A stretch of 64,000 nucleotides of DNA. It comes from Actinomyces sp. AC-20-1. Lineage in GTDB: Bacteria; Actinomycetota; Actinomycetes; Actinomycetales; Actinomycetaceae. This document shows, piece after piece, positions 55,173 through 62,864 of the stretch (positions are counted from its first letter, which is position 1; every line of letters begins with the position of its first letter). The DNA lies in contig NZ_JACJVC010000001.1 of NCBI RefSeq assembly GCF_023369555.1, positions 1 through 64,000 of the forward strand, read 5' to 3'. The position numbers and the translations under genes are program-made. Under the pieces are notes generated by a model that worked only from the letters and a program-made list of their open reading frames with translations, did not search any database and had not been told where the DNA came from.

Positions 55173-58100
55173 TTACTCCTGGCCTGAGTCGGCCCGCTCG
55201 CTCCCGGCGGTGTCCTTGCCGGATGTGGTGAGCACCGCTGCCCGGGCGGCCTTCTTGCGGCGCCAGCGCAGGACGACGAGGGTCATGATGCCCACGCACA
55301 GCACACCCACGACGAGGTCGACGATGATGAGCCTCACCGTCAACGGCTCCGGGCCGCCGCCGTCGGTCTCGACCGTGAAGTTCCCGGAGTTGGCGACCGT
55401 GAACAGGATGTTGTGCGAGGCGGTGCGCAGGGCGGAGACCACCGTCGCGGAGTCCTGGTTCTCAACCGTGGACCGGGCCTGTGAGCCCATGCCGAGCATG
55501 AGGTCGTTGCCGTTGAGGACCGAGTCCGTGGTCTGCTGGTAACCGTAGGAGCCGTACCAGTCAGTCAGGACCATTCCCTGGAAGCCCCACTCCTCACGCA
55601 GCACACCGTTGAGCAGGTTCGGGTCCGCCCCGGTGTACCGGGTCCCGATGTAGTTGAAGGCAGACATGACGGCCTGGGGCGCTCCTTCGTCATATCCCTT
55701 GACAACAACCTCGAAGGGCTTGAGGTAGATCTCGCGGATCGTCTGCTCGTTCGCGTAGGTCTGTAGCAGCGAGCAGCGGTTGATCTCCTGGTCGTTCATC
55801 GCGAAGTGCTTGATGTAGGAGTACACGCCGTGGCTCGCTGCCCCGTTCACCGTCGCCACAGCGAGGTGACCGGCGAGCACACCGTCCTCGGAGTAGTACT
55901 CGAAGTTGCGTCCGCCGAAGGCGGTGCGGTGCATGTTCATCGCCGGCCCGTACCAGCCGTAGATGTGGACATCCTGGTACTCCTGGCCGATGCCGGAGCC
56001 GACCTCGCCGGCCAGCTCGGTGCTCCAGGTCTGGGCGACGAGGACCTCCGCCGGGTAGGGGGTGCCCATGACACCGATGACCCAGTCGTTGAGCCCGGCA
56101 GGGCCGTCAGAGTCCAGCATGAGGCGCTTGTCAATGGAGTCGACAGCCACAGTCTGGAAACCGCCGACCGCGACGAGCTCGGCCATCTCCTCGACAGTAA
56201 GCTGGTCCAGCAGGAGCCGCCACTGCTCGTCGTCGTAGTCCAGCCCCGTCATGTCGCGCAGTGCCAGCCCGTTGTCGGCACCAGTGGTGGGCATGACGGC
56301 GTTGGGGTCCTCGTGGGCCGTGGGGTCGTAGTGGGCGACCGAGTACTCGTCGATCGCGGCACGCACCTGGTCACTCATGATCAGGTCCTCGGCACTGGGC
56401 GGCGCCGTCGCCTCGGCATAGTTGGCGAACTGGTCAGCGCGCGAGAGGTAGGTGACGTCACCGGCCGAGTAGTCCTCGAAACGGTTCGTGGCGGCGGCAC
56501 CGTCGGAGTCCCGGCCGGACTGGGAGTAGTCGATGTCCGCCTCGACGGTGAAGGACTCGGAGTCCAAGACCTCGTGGGAGCTGGCCCGCGCCGAGATGAC
56601 GTACTCCCCGGCCTCCAGGACGTAGCCGCCGTCGTCGGTCTTGATGCCGGAGGAGTCGTAGGAGGCCAGGTCCTCCTTGGGGATGGTCAGCTGAACCTCC
56701 TGGGAGGCGCCGGGCTCAAGAAGCCGGGTCTTGGCGAAGGCCGCCAGGTTGACCGAGGCCTTCTCAATACCACCGTTGGTGTAGGGCGGGGTCGAGTAGA
56801 TCTCGACGGCGTCCTTGCCCGCCACGCTACCGGTGTTCGTCACGGTGACGCTCAGGGTCACATCCTCACCCGAGGCGTCGAAGGAGGTGATCTCGTGAGA
56901 GAACTCGGTGTAGGACAGGCCGTGGCCGAAGGGGTAGCGGACCTCGGCGTCATAGTCGAACCCCGGGACGGCGTCGTCGTAGGCGGTCTCGTAGTACCGG
57001 TAGCCCACGTAGATGCCCTCGTTGTAGCTCACACGGCCGAAGACGCCCTGGAAGGCGGGGTCGGCAGCCAGGTACTCCTCAGCCATGTCCTCGACATTGG
57101 TGTACTGGAAACCACCGTAGTTGTTGTAGGCGGGGGTGGCTGTCAGGTCGGTCACGAAGGTGTCCGCCGTGTGCCCGGAAGGGTTGACCTGGCCGTTGAG
57201 GATACGGCCGAGAGCGCCCATCCCGTTGACGCCGGTGCCCGGCGCCAGCAGGACGGACTTGATAGACGGGTAGTCATCGAGCCAGCCGAGCTCCATGGTG
57301 TTGTTGGAGTTGACAAGGACGACGACGTTGTCGAAGTGGGAGTCAACCACCGCGAGCATGTCCTTCTCGGTCTGGGACAGCTCCAGGTAGTGCTGGCCCT
57401 CGGTGAAGTCGTCGTAGTCGCCGTTGTTGGTGTACGCGGCGTCGTAGTAGGTGAATCGCTCGTTGCCGTTGGCCAGGGTGTCGGCCATCGTGGCGTACTC
57501 GCCGTCAATGACGGCTTTCATGTCGGTGGGCAGGTCCTGACCCTCTCCGCCGGAGCGGGAGATGACCACGAGCGCGACGTCGGAGAAGGCCTGCGCCTCA
57601 GCCATGACCTGCTCGGTGTAGGCCTCGGCGGTCGGCTCCGGCAGGGTCCAGTCCGTGAAGCCGATGGAGATAGTCTCCTTCGTAGCACGCGAGTCGCGGT
57701 AGTCGCGGTAGATCTGCTCAAGCGTGTGGTTGGTCTGGTAGCCGGCCTCCCGCAGAGACTCATAGACGCCCGTGGCGTTGCTCATGTCCGCGGCGCCCGA
57801 GCCGGTGCCTCCATAGATCGGCGCGGTGGAAGCCCAACCGAAGACATTGACGTTGGTGACCTCCGGACCCAGCGGTAGCAGGGCGTCATCGTTCTCGGCC
57901 AGGACGAAGCCCTCGTCACCGATCCGGGAGATGATCTCGTGGGAGGCGGCGATGGACTGCTCTGAGACGCTGACCTTGCTGCGCATGAGGATGGAGACGA
58001 TGGAGTTCAGAGGTCCCAGGAGTGCGAGGTTCGCGACCAGAAGCATACCGAGGACGGCGGCCAGGCCGGAGCCCCACCTCCACACATGCCGGTCACCCTT

Positions 58101-58268
58101 GCGGGCGGCCCAGTGGGCGGCGATGGCGGCGACGACGGCCACCAGGATGATCGCCAGGATCGCGTAGATGTGCCCGGCGCAGTTGTGCACGTAGGTCTCT
58201 ACGTCCGCCGAGGAGACCCCCATGGAGCCCAGAACCGGCGTCAGGGTATTGATAATCAACTGTAGCAC
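55173..58268 (-). CDS. Membrane-anchored GH3 protein with reversed domain order
   Basis: A 1031-aa protein. Two N-terminal membrane segments (about 33-55 and 66-92) are followed by the GH3 C-domain (NVNVFGWASTAPIYGGTGSGA, LLAPGTGVNGMGALGRIL), a fibronectin-III-like part (VTNTGSVAGKDAVEIYS), and only then the GH3 catalytic barrel (LMLDSDGPAGLN, YIKHFAMNDQE, nucleophile Asp903 in VLTDWYGS). A last membrane helix (about 978-1002) and a basic/Ser-rich tail end it. Both domains face outside. Reversed order is known in a few GH3 enzymes, for example from Ruminococcus. GTG 58268 has AGGAGA upstream. First gene of the operon. Confidence 0.88.
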   Translation of the reverse strand: MLQLIINTLTPVLGSMGVSSADVETYVHNCAGHIYAILAIILVAVVAAIAAHWAARKGDRHVWRWGSGLAAVLGMLLVANLALLGPLNSIVSILMRSKVSVSEQSIAASHEIISRIGDEGFVLAENDDALLPLGPEVTNVNVFGWASTAPIYGGTGSGAADMSNATGVYESLREAGYQTNHTLEQIYRDYRDSRATKETISIGFTDWTLPEPTAEAYTEQVMAEAQAFSDVALVVISRSGGEGQDLPTDMKAVIDGEYATMADTLANGNERFTYYDAAYTNNGDYDDFTEGQHYLELSQTEKDMLAVVDSHFDNVVVLVNSNNTMELGWLDDYPSIKSVLLAPGTGVNGMGALGRILNGQVNPSGHTADTFVTDLTATPAYNNYGGFQYTNVEDMAEEYLAADPAFQGVFGRVSYNEGIYVGYRYYETAYDDAVPGFDYDAEVRYPFGHGLSYTEFSHEITSFDASGEDVTLSVTVTNTGSVAGKDAVEIYSTPPYTNGGIEKASVNLAAFAKTRLLEPGASQEVQLTIPKEDLASYDSSGIKTDDGGYVLEAGEYVISARASSHEVLDSESFTVEADIDYSQSGRDSDGAAATNRFEDYSAGDVTYLSRADQFANYAEATAPPSAEDLIMSDQVRAAIDEYSVAHYDPTAHEDPNAVMPTTGADNGLALRDMTGLDYDDEQWRLLLDQLTVEEMAELVAVGGFQTVAVDSIDKRLMLDSDGPAGLNDWVIGVMGTPYPAEVLVAQTWSTELAGEVGSGIGQEYQDVHIYGWYGPAMNMHRTAFGGRNFEYYSEDGVLAGHLAVATVNGAASHGVYSYIKHFAMNDQEINRCSLLQTYANEQTIREIYLKPFEVVVKGYDEGAPQAVMSAFNYIGTRYTGADPNLLNGVLREEWGFQGMVLTDWYGSYGYQQTTDSVLNGNDLMLGMGSQARSTVENQDSATVVSALRTASHNILFTVANSGNFTVETDGGGPEPLTVRLIIVDLVVGVLCVGIMTLVVLRWRRKKAARAAVLTTSGKDTAGSERADSGQE

Positions 58269-58380
58269 GTGTGTTCTCCTCATTGAGCGCAGCTGGATGG
58301 GAACAGCCAGCGGTTGCTGCAGACAGGGCTGGGGGCTCGGCGTCGCTCCCAGGCGCTCGTCGGGCGAGGGGCGGCAGAGC

Positions 58381-58499
58381 CCACAACTGTCTCGCAGGTC
58401 TCGACGCGTTCCACCGACGAGCAACGTCATCTCACCGCACCGGGCACGGACGGCGCAGCCTGTGACGCACAATCTGTCGTTCCCAGCGCCTGATCTGTC
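58381..58499. promoter_or_regulatory. Candidate LytTR binding repeats
   Basis: Read on the minus strand, GACAGAT occurs at 58499-58493 and 58478-58472, exactly 21 bp apart, and a related GAGACAGTTGTGG at 58393-58381. LytTR regulators of the AgrA/ComE type bind pairs of ACAGTT-like repeats on the same helix face, two turns apart. The repeats lie upstream of the GH3 operon and also near the promoter of the divergent small membrane protein. Confidence 0.5.
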
Positions 58500-58544
58500 T
58501 CTCAGATTTTGCTGACACCCGTGGTGCCATCTGCGACCTCTGTC

Positions 58545-58560
58545 CTAGGCTCACCCGCCG
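58545..58560 (+). promoter_or_regulatory. -10 element for leaderless small membrane protein gene
   Basis: TAGGCT (58545-58550) lies 9 nt before the GTG at 58560, which would give a leaderless or near-leaderless transcript. No good -35 is visible. Confidence 0.45.
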
Positions 58561-59078
58561 TGATCGAGCAGATTCTTGAGCTTCCCCTCCTGTGGGCCTG
58601 GGGCGTCCTGTGGTGCGTGGCCATGCTGCGCTCCAACCTCATCCACTGGATCGGCCGGGGTCTGAGCAAGGGCGCCGAGCACTCGCGCTTCGCCGGGATG
58701 CTCGCCAGCCCGATGTACGTCAGCGCCCGGGCGATGGCCGAGCGCTGGGGCGTCATCGCGGTCCCGCTGTCCTTCATGACGATCGGCGTGCAGTCCTTCG
58801 TCCAGTTGTGGGCGGGTGTGACGCTCATGCCGCTGCGCCGCTACCTGCCCGCCGTCATGCTCGGCGCTGCGATCTGGGCGACGATCTACGCCACCGTCGG
58901 CCTGGCCGTGTTCGCCGCCTGGTTCGGCGCGGGCGGGGGCTGGGCGGTCGCCGTTGTCGTCGCCGTGGCCGCCCTGCTCGTCTGGAGGCGCAGCCGCCAG
59001 CACGAGGGCGCACCCGCCACCGGGCAGGCCCTGGAGGCGGCCCCTGAGGCCCGTGAGCTGGAGGTCGTCGAGGTCTGA
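58560..59078 (+). CDS. Small integral membrane protein, DedA/VTT-like
   Basis: A 172-aa protein with about four hydrophobic segments. The middle, FAGMLASPMYVSARAMAERWGVIAVPLSFMTIGVQSFVQLWAGVTLMPLRRYLPAVMLGAAIWATIY, resembles the reentrant part of DedA/VTT-domain proteins, which work as lipid scramblases or flippases. The similarity is partial and the protein is shorter than DedA. The tail is Glu/Ala-rich. GTG 58560 is preferred to the upstream TTG-type start. It lies between the GH3 operon and the trp leader. Confidence 0.65.
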   Translation: MIEQILELPLLWAWGVLWCVAMLRSNLIHWIGRGLSKGAEHSRFAGMLASPMYVSARAMAERWGVIAVPLSFMTIGVQSFVQLWAGVTLMPLRRYLPAVMLGAAIWATIYATVGLAVFAAWFGAGGGWAVAVVVAVAALLVWRRSRQHEGAPATGQALEAAPEARELEVVEV

Positions 59079-59122
59079 GCCCGGCCGTCGTCTCACCATG
59101 AGACACGACGGCGCACCGTATT

Positions 59123-59152
59123 TTGCGTTCAGGGCTCCTTGCCCCCTAGTCT
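59123..59152 (+). promoter_or_regulatory. trp operon promoter
   Basis: -35 TTGCGT (59123-59128), 18-bp spacer, -10 TAGTCT (59147-59152). The expected start is next to the ATG of the leader peptide (59160), so the leader ORF would be translated from a leaderless mRNA. Confidence 0.6.
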
Positions 59153-59159
59153 CACCTCC

Positions 59160-59201
59160 ATGACCGCGTTCTCCTCCCGCAGCTGGTGGTGGCTCCCCTA
59201 A
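59160..59201 (+). CDS. trpL: trp leader peptide, 13 aa with Trp-Trp-Trp
   Basis: Encodes MTAFSSRSWWWLP. Three consecutive TGG codons, just before the stop, overlap segment 1 of the attenuator. Ribosome stalling at these codons under Trp shortage would free segment 2 to pair with segment 3. Located 113 nt upstream of trpE. Confidence 0.85.
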   Translation: MTAFSSRSWWWLP

Positions 59202-59264
59202 GGGCGAGCCACCCAGTCACGTACGCGGAAGCAGAACACCAGAGCTCGCCACCAGGCGGGCTCT
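59188..59264 (+). promoter_or_regulatory. trp attenuator, four pairing segments
   Basis: Segment 1 GGTGGCTC (59188-59195) pairs with GAGCCACC in segment 2 (59206-59213). Segment 2 GGCGAGC (59203-59209) pairs perfectly with GCTCGCC in segment 3 (59244-59250). Segment 3 AGAGCTCGCC (59241-59250) pairs with segment 4 GGCGGGCTCT (59255-59264) over 10 bp with a 4-nt loop. This is the classical pause, antiterminator and terminator set. Only two T follow the last stem, so termination may depend on other factors. Confidence 0.82.
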
Positions 59265-59314
59265 TCGTGTACTCGGGGCAGGCCGTCGGTGGCACGGACC
59301 GAGGAGACCACCTC

Positions 59315-61003
59315 ATGACCACCCCCACGCCACCACCGACGGTGCTCACCCGCAGCGTGCGCTACCAGCCGGACTGCGGGCGCCTCCTGGAGCACCTGGC
59401 CGCGGCCGGCCTCCTGGCCACGACGACCGAGCCCGCCACGGGCCGCCGGCGGCCCGTGGACACGGTCCTGCTGGAGTCCGTCGACACCACCACCAAGGTC
59501 TCCCGCACGACCATCGCGGTCCTGGAGGCCTCTACCCGGCTCACCTGCGAGGGCGAGCAGGTCCTCGTCGAGGCCCTGCCGCAGGCTCGGGCCGACGGCG
59601 AGGCGGCCCTGGCCCGCCTGCGCACCGCCCTGGGCGAGCACGTCACCGCCGAGACCGACGGCCACCTCACCCTCACGATCCCGACGGCGGACGCCGCCCG
59701 CACGGAGGAGCGCGAGCGCCTGACCGCCCGCTCGACGGTGGAGCCGCTGCGGGTGCTGGCCGGGGTGGAGGTGGACCACCCGCACCTGCCGCTCGAGGCG
59801 GGCGTGGTCGCCTTCGACTACCTGGCGACCTTCGAGACGCTGCCGACGGTGGCGATGGGGGCCAACACCTGCCCCGACTACCTCTTCTACGACGCGCGCG
59901 TCATCCTCGTCATCGACCACCCCACCCGCGAGGCGAGCCTCGTGGGGGCCAGTGTCGACGGCGAGGACCTGGCGGCCCGGATGGAGGCGCTGGCCCGGGC
60001 CATCAACGCCACGGAGACCACCGACGCCGCCGGTGCCGCTGCCTTGGTCGACGGCGTGACGGCCCCCGGGGAGGACCAGCGCCCCGGCGCCACCGCCCCT
60101 GCCCGGCGCCCGCTGGTGCACGCGGTGCCCACCCAGTCCGACGACGACTTCGCCGCCACCGCGGCCCGCCTCAAGGAGTCGATCAGCGCCGGGGAGGTCT
60201 ACCAGGTGGTGCCCTCCCGGGGCTTCACGATGCCCTGCCCGGACGCCCTGGCCGCCTACCACGCGCTGCGGCTCACCAACCCCAGCCCCTACATGTTCTA
60301 CGTGGCCGCTCCCGGCTTCGAGCTGCTGGGGGCCTCCCCCGAGTCGGCCCTGCTGCACTCGGCGCGCACCGGCGAGGTCTCCATCCGTCCCATCGCCGGC
60401 ACCCGCCCGCGCGGCCTCGCCCCGGACGGCTCGGTGGACCACGAGCTCGACACGCGCCTGGAGCTCGAGCTGCGCACGGACGCCAAGGAGGTCGCCGAGC
60501 ACGTCATGCTCGTCGACCTGGCCCGCAACGACGTGGCCCGGGTGAGCGTGCCCGGCACCCGCCGCGTGCAGGACCTGCTGCGCGTGGACCGCTACAGCCG
60601 GGTCATGCACCTGGTGAGCGAGGTGAGCGGCACGCTCGCCCCGGGGCTCGACGCGCTGGACGCGCTGAGGGCCTCGATGACGATGGGCACGCTCACCGGC
60701 GCCCCCAAGCTGCGTGCCGCCGAGCTCATCCGCCAGGTCGAGGGCGTGCGCCGCGGCTCCTACGGCGGCTCGGTCGGCTACCTGCGCGGCGACGGCGAGC
60801 TCGACACGTGCATCGTCATCCGCTCGGCCTTCGTCGCCGCCGGCCGAGCCCTGGTCCAGGCGGGGGCCGGGGTCGTGGCCGCCTCCGTTCCCGAGGCGGA
60901 GGCCGCCGAGACGGTCCACAAGGCCGCCGCGGTCCTGCAGGCGGTGGCCGCCGCCCAGGGCGCGGACCTCGTCATCGCAACCCGCACCCCTGAGGAGGCC
61001 TGA
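59315..61003 (+). CDS. trpE: Anthranilate synthase component I
   Basis: Makes anthranilate from chorismate with ammonia from TrpG; 562 aa, a little long. The feedback site LLESVD is near residue 50. The chorismate-binding domain has GEVYQVVPSRGF, NPSPYMFYV, ASPESALL, IRPIAGTRPRG, LVDLARNDVARV and GTLTGAPKLRAAELI. Start ATG 59315 follows GAGGAGA. First structural gene of trpE-G-D-CB, expressed through the attenuator. Confidence 0.95.
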   Translation: MTTPTPPPTVLTRSVRYQPDCGRLLEHLAAAGLLATTTEPATGRRRPVDTVLLESVDTTTKVSRTTIAVLEASTRLTCEGEQVLVEALPQARADGEAALARLRTALGEHVTAETDGHLTLTIPTADAARTEERERLTARSTVEPLRVLAGVEVDHPHLPLEAGVVAFDYLATFETLPTVAMGANTCPDYLFYDARVILVIDHPTREASLVGASVDGEDLAARMEALARAINATETTDAAGAAALVDGVTAPGEDQRPGATAPARRPLVHAVPTQSDDDFAATAARLKESISAGEVYQVVPSRGFTMPCPDALAAYHALRLTNPSPYMFYVAAPGFELLGASPESALLHSARTGEVSIRPIAGTRPRGLAPDGSVDHELDTRLELELRTDAKEVAEHVMLVDLARNDVARVSVPGTRRVQDLLRVDRYSRVMHLVSEVSGTLAPGLDALDALRASMTMGTLTGAPKLRAAELIRQVEGVRRGSYGGSVGYLRGDGELDTCIVIRSAFVAAGRALVQAGAGVVAASVPEAEAAETVHKAAAVLQAVAAAQGADLVIATRTPEEA

Positions 61004-61004
61004 G

Positions 61005-61652
61005 ATGCGCGTCGTCCTGCTCGACAACCGCGACTCCTTCGTCTACAACCTCGTGGACCAGCTCGCCCTCCTGGGCGCCCGGACCGAGGTCTACCGCAAC
61101 ACCCTGCCCGTCGAGGTCCTGCTCGCGGCCCTCGAGCCCACCGTCGAGGAGCGTGGCCGCTCCGAGCGCCCGGTCCTGTGCCTGTCCCCCGGCCCCGGCC
61201 ACCCCCGCACGAGCGGCTGCCTCATGCCCCTGACTCAGGCGGCCCTCGCCCGGGGCGTGCCCACCCTCGGCATCTGCCTCGGCTTCCAGGCGCTCGTCGA
61301 GGCCTGCGCAGGCGCCGTCGGGCCGGTGGGCGCGGTCCACGGGCGCAGCGTGCGCGTGCACGTCACCGAGGCCGGGCGCTGCGACGAGGCCCTCGCCGTC
61401 CTGTCCGGCGGGCCCCTCGAGGTCGCCCGCTACCACTCGCTGGGCACGCGCGCCCTGCCTCCGGAGCTCATCGCCCTGGCCGTCACCCGTGAGGAGGACC
61501 CGGCCGGTGCCGGCGTCGTCATGGCGGCGCGCCACCGGCACCGGCCCGCCGTCGGCCTGCAGTTCCACCCCGAGTCGGTCCTCACCCCGCAGGGGCCGGC
61601 GCTCCTGCGGGCCCTGACCGCCTCGCTCGCCGGCGCGGGCCCCACCGCCTGA
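61005..61652 (+). CDS. trpG: Anthranilate synthase component II (glutamine amidotransferase)
   Basis: Supplies ammonia to TrpE; 215 aa. It has the N-terminal LLDNRDSFVYNLVDQL, the oxyanion CLSPGPGHP, the catalytic Cys in GICLGFQALVE, YHSLGT and the catalytic His in QFHPES. ATG is 2 nt after the trpE stop, with GAGGAGG inside the trpE end. Could also serve 4-amino-4-deoxychorismate synthesis, as some TrpG/PabA proteins do. Confidence 0.95.
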   Translation: MRVVLLDNRDSFVYNLVDQLALLGARTEVYRNTLPVEVLLAALEPTVEERGRSERPVLCLSPGPGHPRTSGCLMPLTQAALARGVPTLGICLGFQALVEACAGAVGPVGAVHGRSVRVHVTEAGRCDEALAVLSGGPLEVARYHSLGTRALPPELIALAVTREEDPAGAGVVMAARHRHRPAVGLQFHPESVLTPQGPALLRALTASLAGAGPTA

Positions 61653-61766
61653 GCCACCGCGACCACCCGGGAGCGGCAGCCCGGCCCCGCACCCGACCAC
61701 CACAGCACCACGCCCGGCCCCACCCGGCCGCCGGCACCGGACCACCACGACCCCGAGGAGGGAACC

Positions 61767-62864
61767 ATGACCACCGCCCCCGCAGAGAACAACGCCATGA
61801 GTACCAGGCAGGCAACCCACCATGAGCAGACGGAGGCCGCGCGCGTCCTCGTGCGCTCGACCGTCCAGGGACGGGTCCTGTCCTACGAGGAGGCCTCCGC
61901 CGTCTTCGCCGCGCTGGGCGCGGGCCTGCTGAGCGAGGTCGAGACCGCGGCCCTGCTGGCGGCCATGCACGCCCGTGGCGAGAGCGCCGAGGAGGTCGCC
62001 GGCGCCGCCCACGCCTTCCGCGCGGCCGCCCGGCCCTTCCCCGAGGTCCCCATGCCCCTGCTCGACATCGTCGGCACCGGCGGCGACGGGGTGGGGACCA
62101 TCAACATCTCCACCGGCGCCGGCATCACCGCCGCCTCGATGGGGCTGGCGGTCTCCAAGCACGGCAACCGCGCCGTGTCCTCCAGGACCGGTGCCGCAGA
62201 CGTCGTCGGTGCCCTCGGGCTGCCGCTGGAGCTGAGCCCTGAGCAGTCCGCCCGGGCCCTTGAGGAGGTCGGCTTCACCTTCCTCTTCGCCCAGGCCTAC
62301 CACCCGGCCATGCGCTTCGTCGCACCCGTGCGCGCGGCCCTGCGCACCCCGACGGTCTTCAACCTCCTGGGCCCGCTCATCAACCCCGCCCGTCTGAGCC
62401 ACCAGGTCGTGGGCGTCTCGGACCCGGCTGTCATGGACATGACGGCCCGGAGCCTCAGGCGCCTGGGCCGCGAGCGCGCCCTCGTCATCCACGGCCTGGG
62501 TCTGGACGAGATCACCGTCCACGGTGCCACAACGGTGCGCGAGGTGACCCCGGAGGGCGTGCGCTCCTTCACGGTGACGCCCGAGGAGCTGGGGGTGCCC
62601 ACGCGGGACCTGTCCGAGATGCTGGGCGGGAAGCCCGCTGAGAACGCCCAGGTCCTGCGCGACGTCTTCGAGAACCGGGGCCGGGCGGGGCACCGTGACG
62701 CCATCGCGGTCAACACGGGGGCGCTGCTGTACCTCGCGGGCCGGGTGGACACGCTGCGCGAGGGCACTGAGGCGGCGCTCGAGCAGCTGGCCAGCGGCCG
62801 GGTGGCCGAGCACCTGGAGCGCATGGTCGCCGTCTCGGCCCCGGCGGACGAGGCGGTCGCCTGA
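61767..62864 (+). CDS. trpD: Anthranilate phosphoribosyltransferase
   Basis: Transfers phosphoribose from PRPP to anthranilate; 365 aa. It has the PRPP motif [33 protein letters not shown], and [11 protein letters not shown]. Start ATG 61767 has GAGGAGG; an in-frame ATG at 61797 is possible. The 114-bp gap after trpG is Pro/His-codon-like CCACC-rich sequence without a clear signal. It overlaps the next gene by 1 nt (TGATG). Confidence 0.95.
   Translation: MTTAPAENNAMSTRQATHHEQTEAARVLVRSTVQGRVLSYEEASAVFAALGAGLLSEVETAALLAAMHARGESAEEVAGAAHAFRAAARPFPEVPMPLLDIVGTGGDGVGTINISTGAGITAASMGLAVSKHGNRAVSSRTGAADVVGALGLPLELSPEQSARALEEVGFTFLFAQAYHPAMRFVAPVRAALRTPTVFNLLGPLINPARLSHQVVGVSDPAVMDMTARSLRRLGRERALVIHGLGLDEITVHGATTVREVTPEGVRSFTVTPEELGVPTRDLSEMLGGKPAENAQVLRDVFENRGRAGHRDAIAVNTGALLYLAGRVDTLREGTEAALEQLASGRVAEHLERMVAVSAPADEAVA

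Noticed and set aside
55173-58268. Assembly error or frameshift as the cause of reversed GH3 domain order
   Set aside because: The frame is continuous over 1031 codons with a fibronectin-like linker between the halves and proper membrane helices at the ends, and reversed GH3 order is known in other bacteria.
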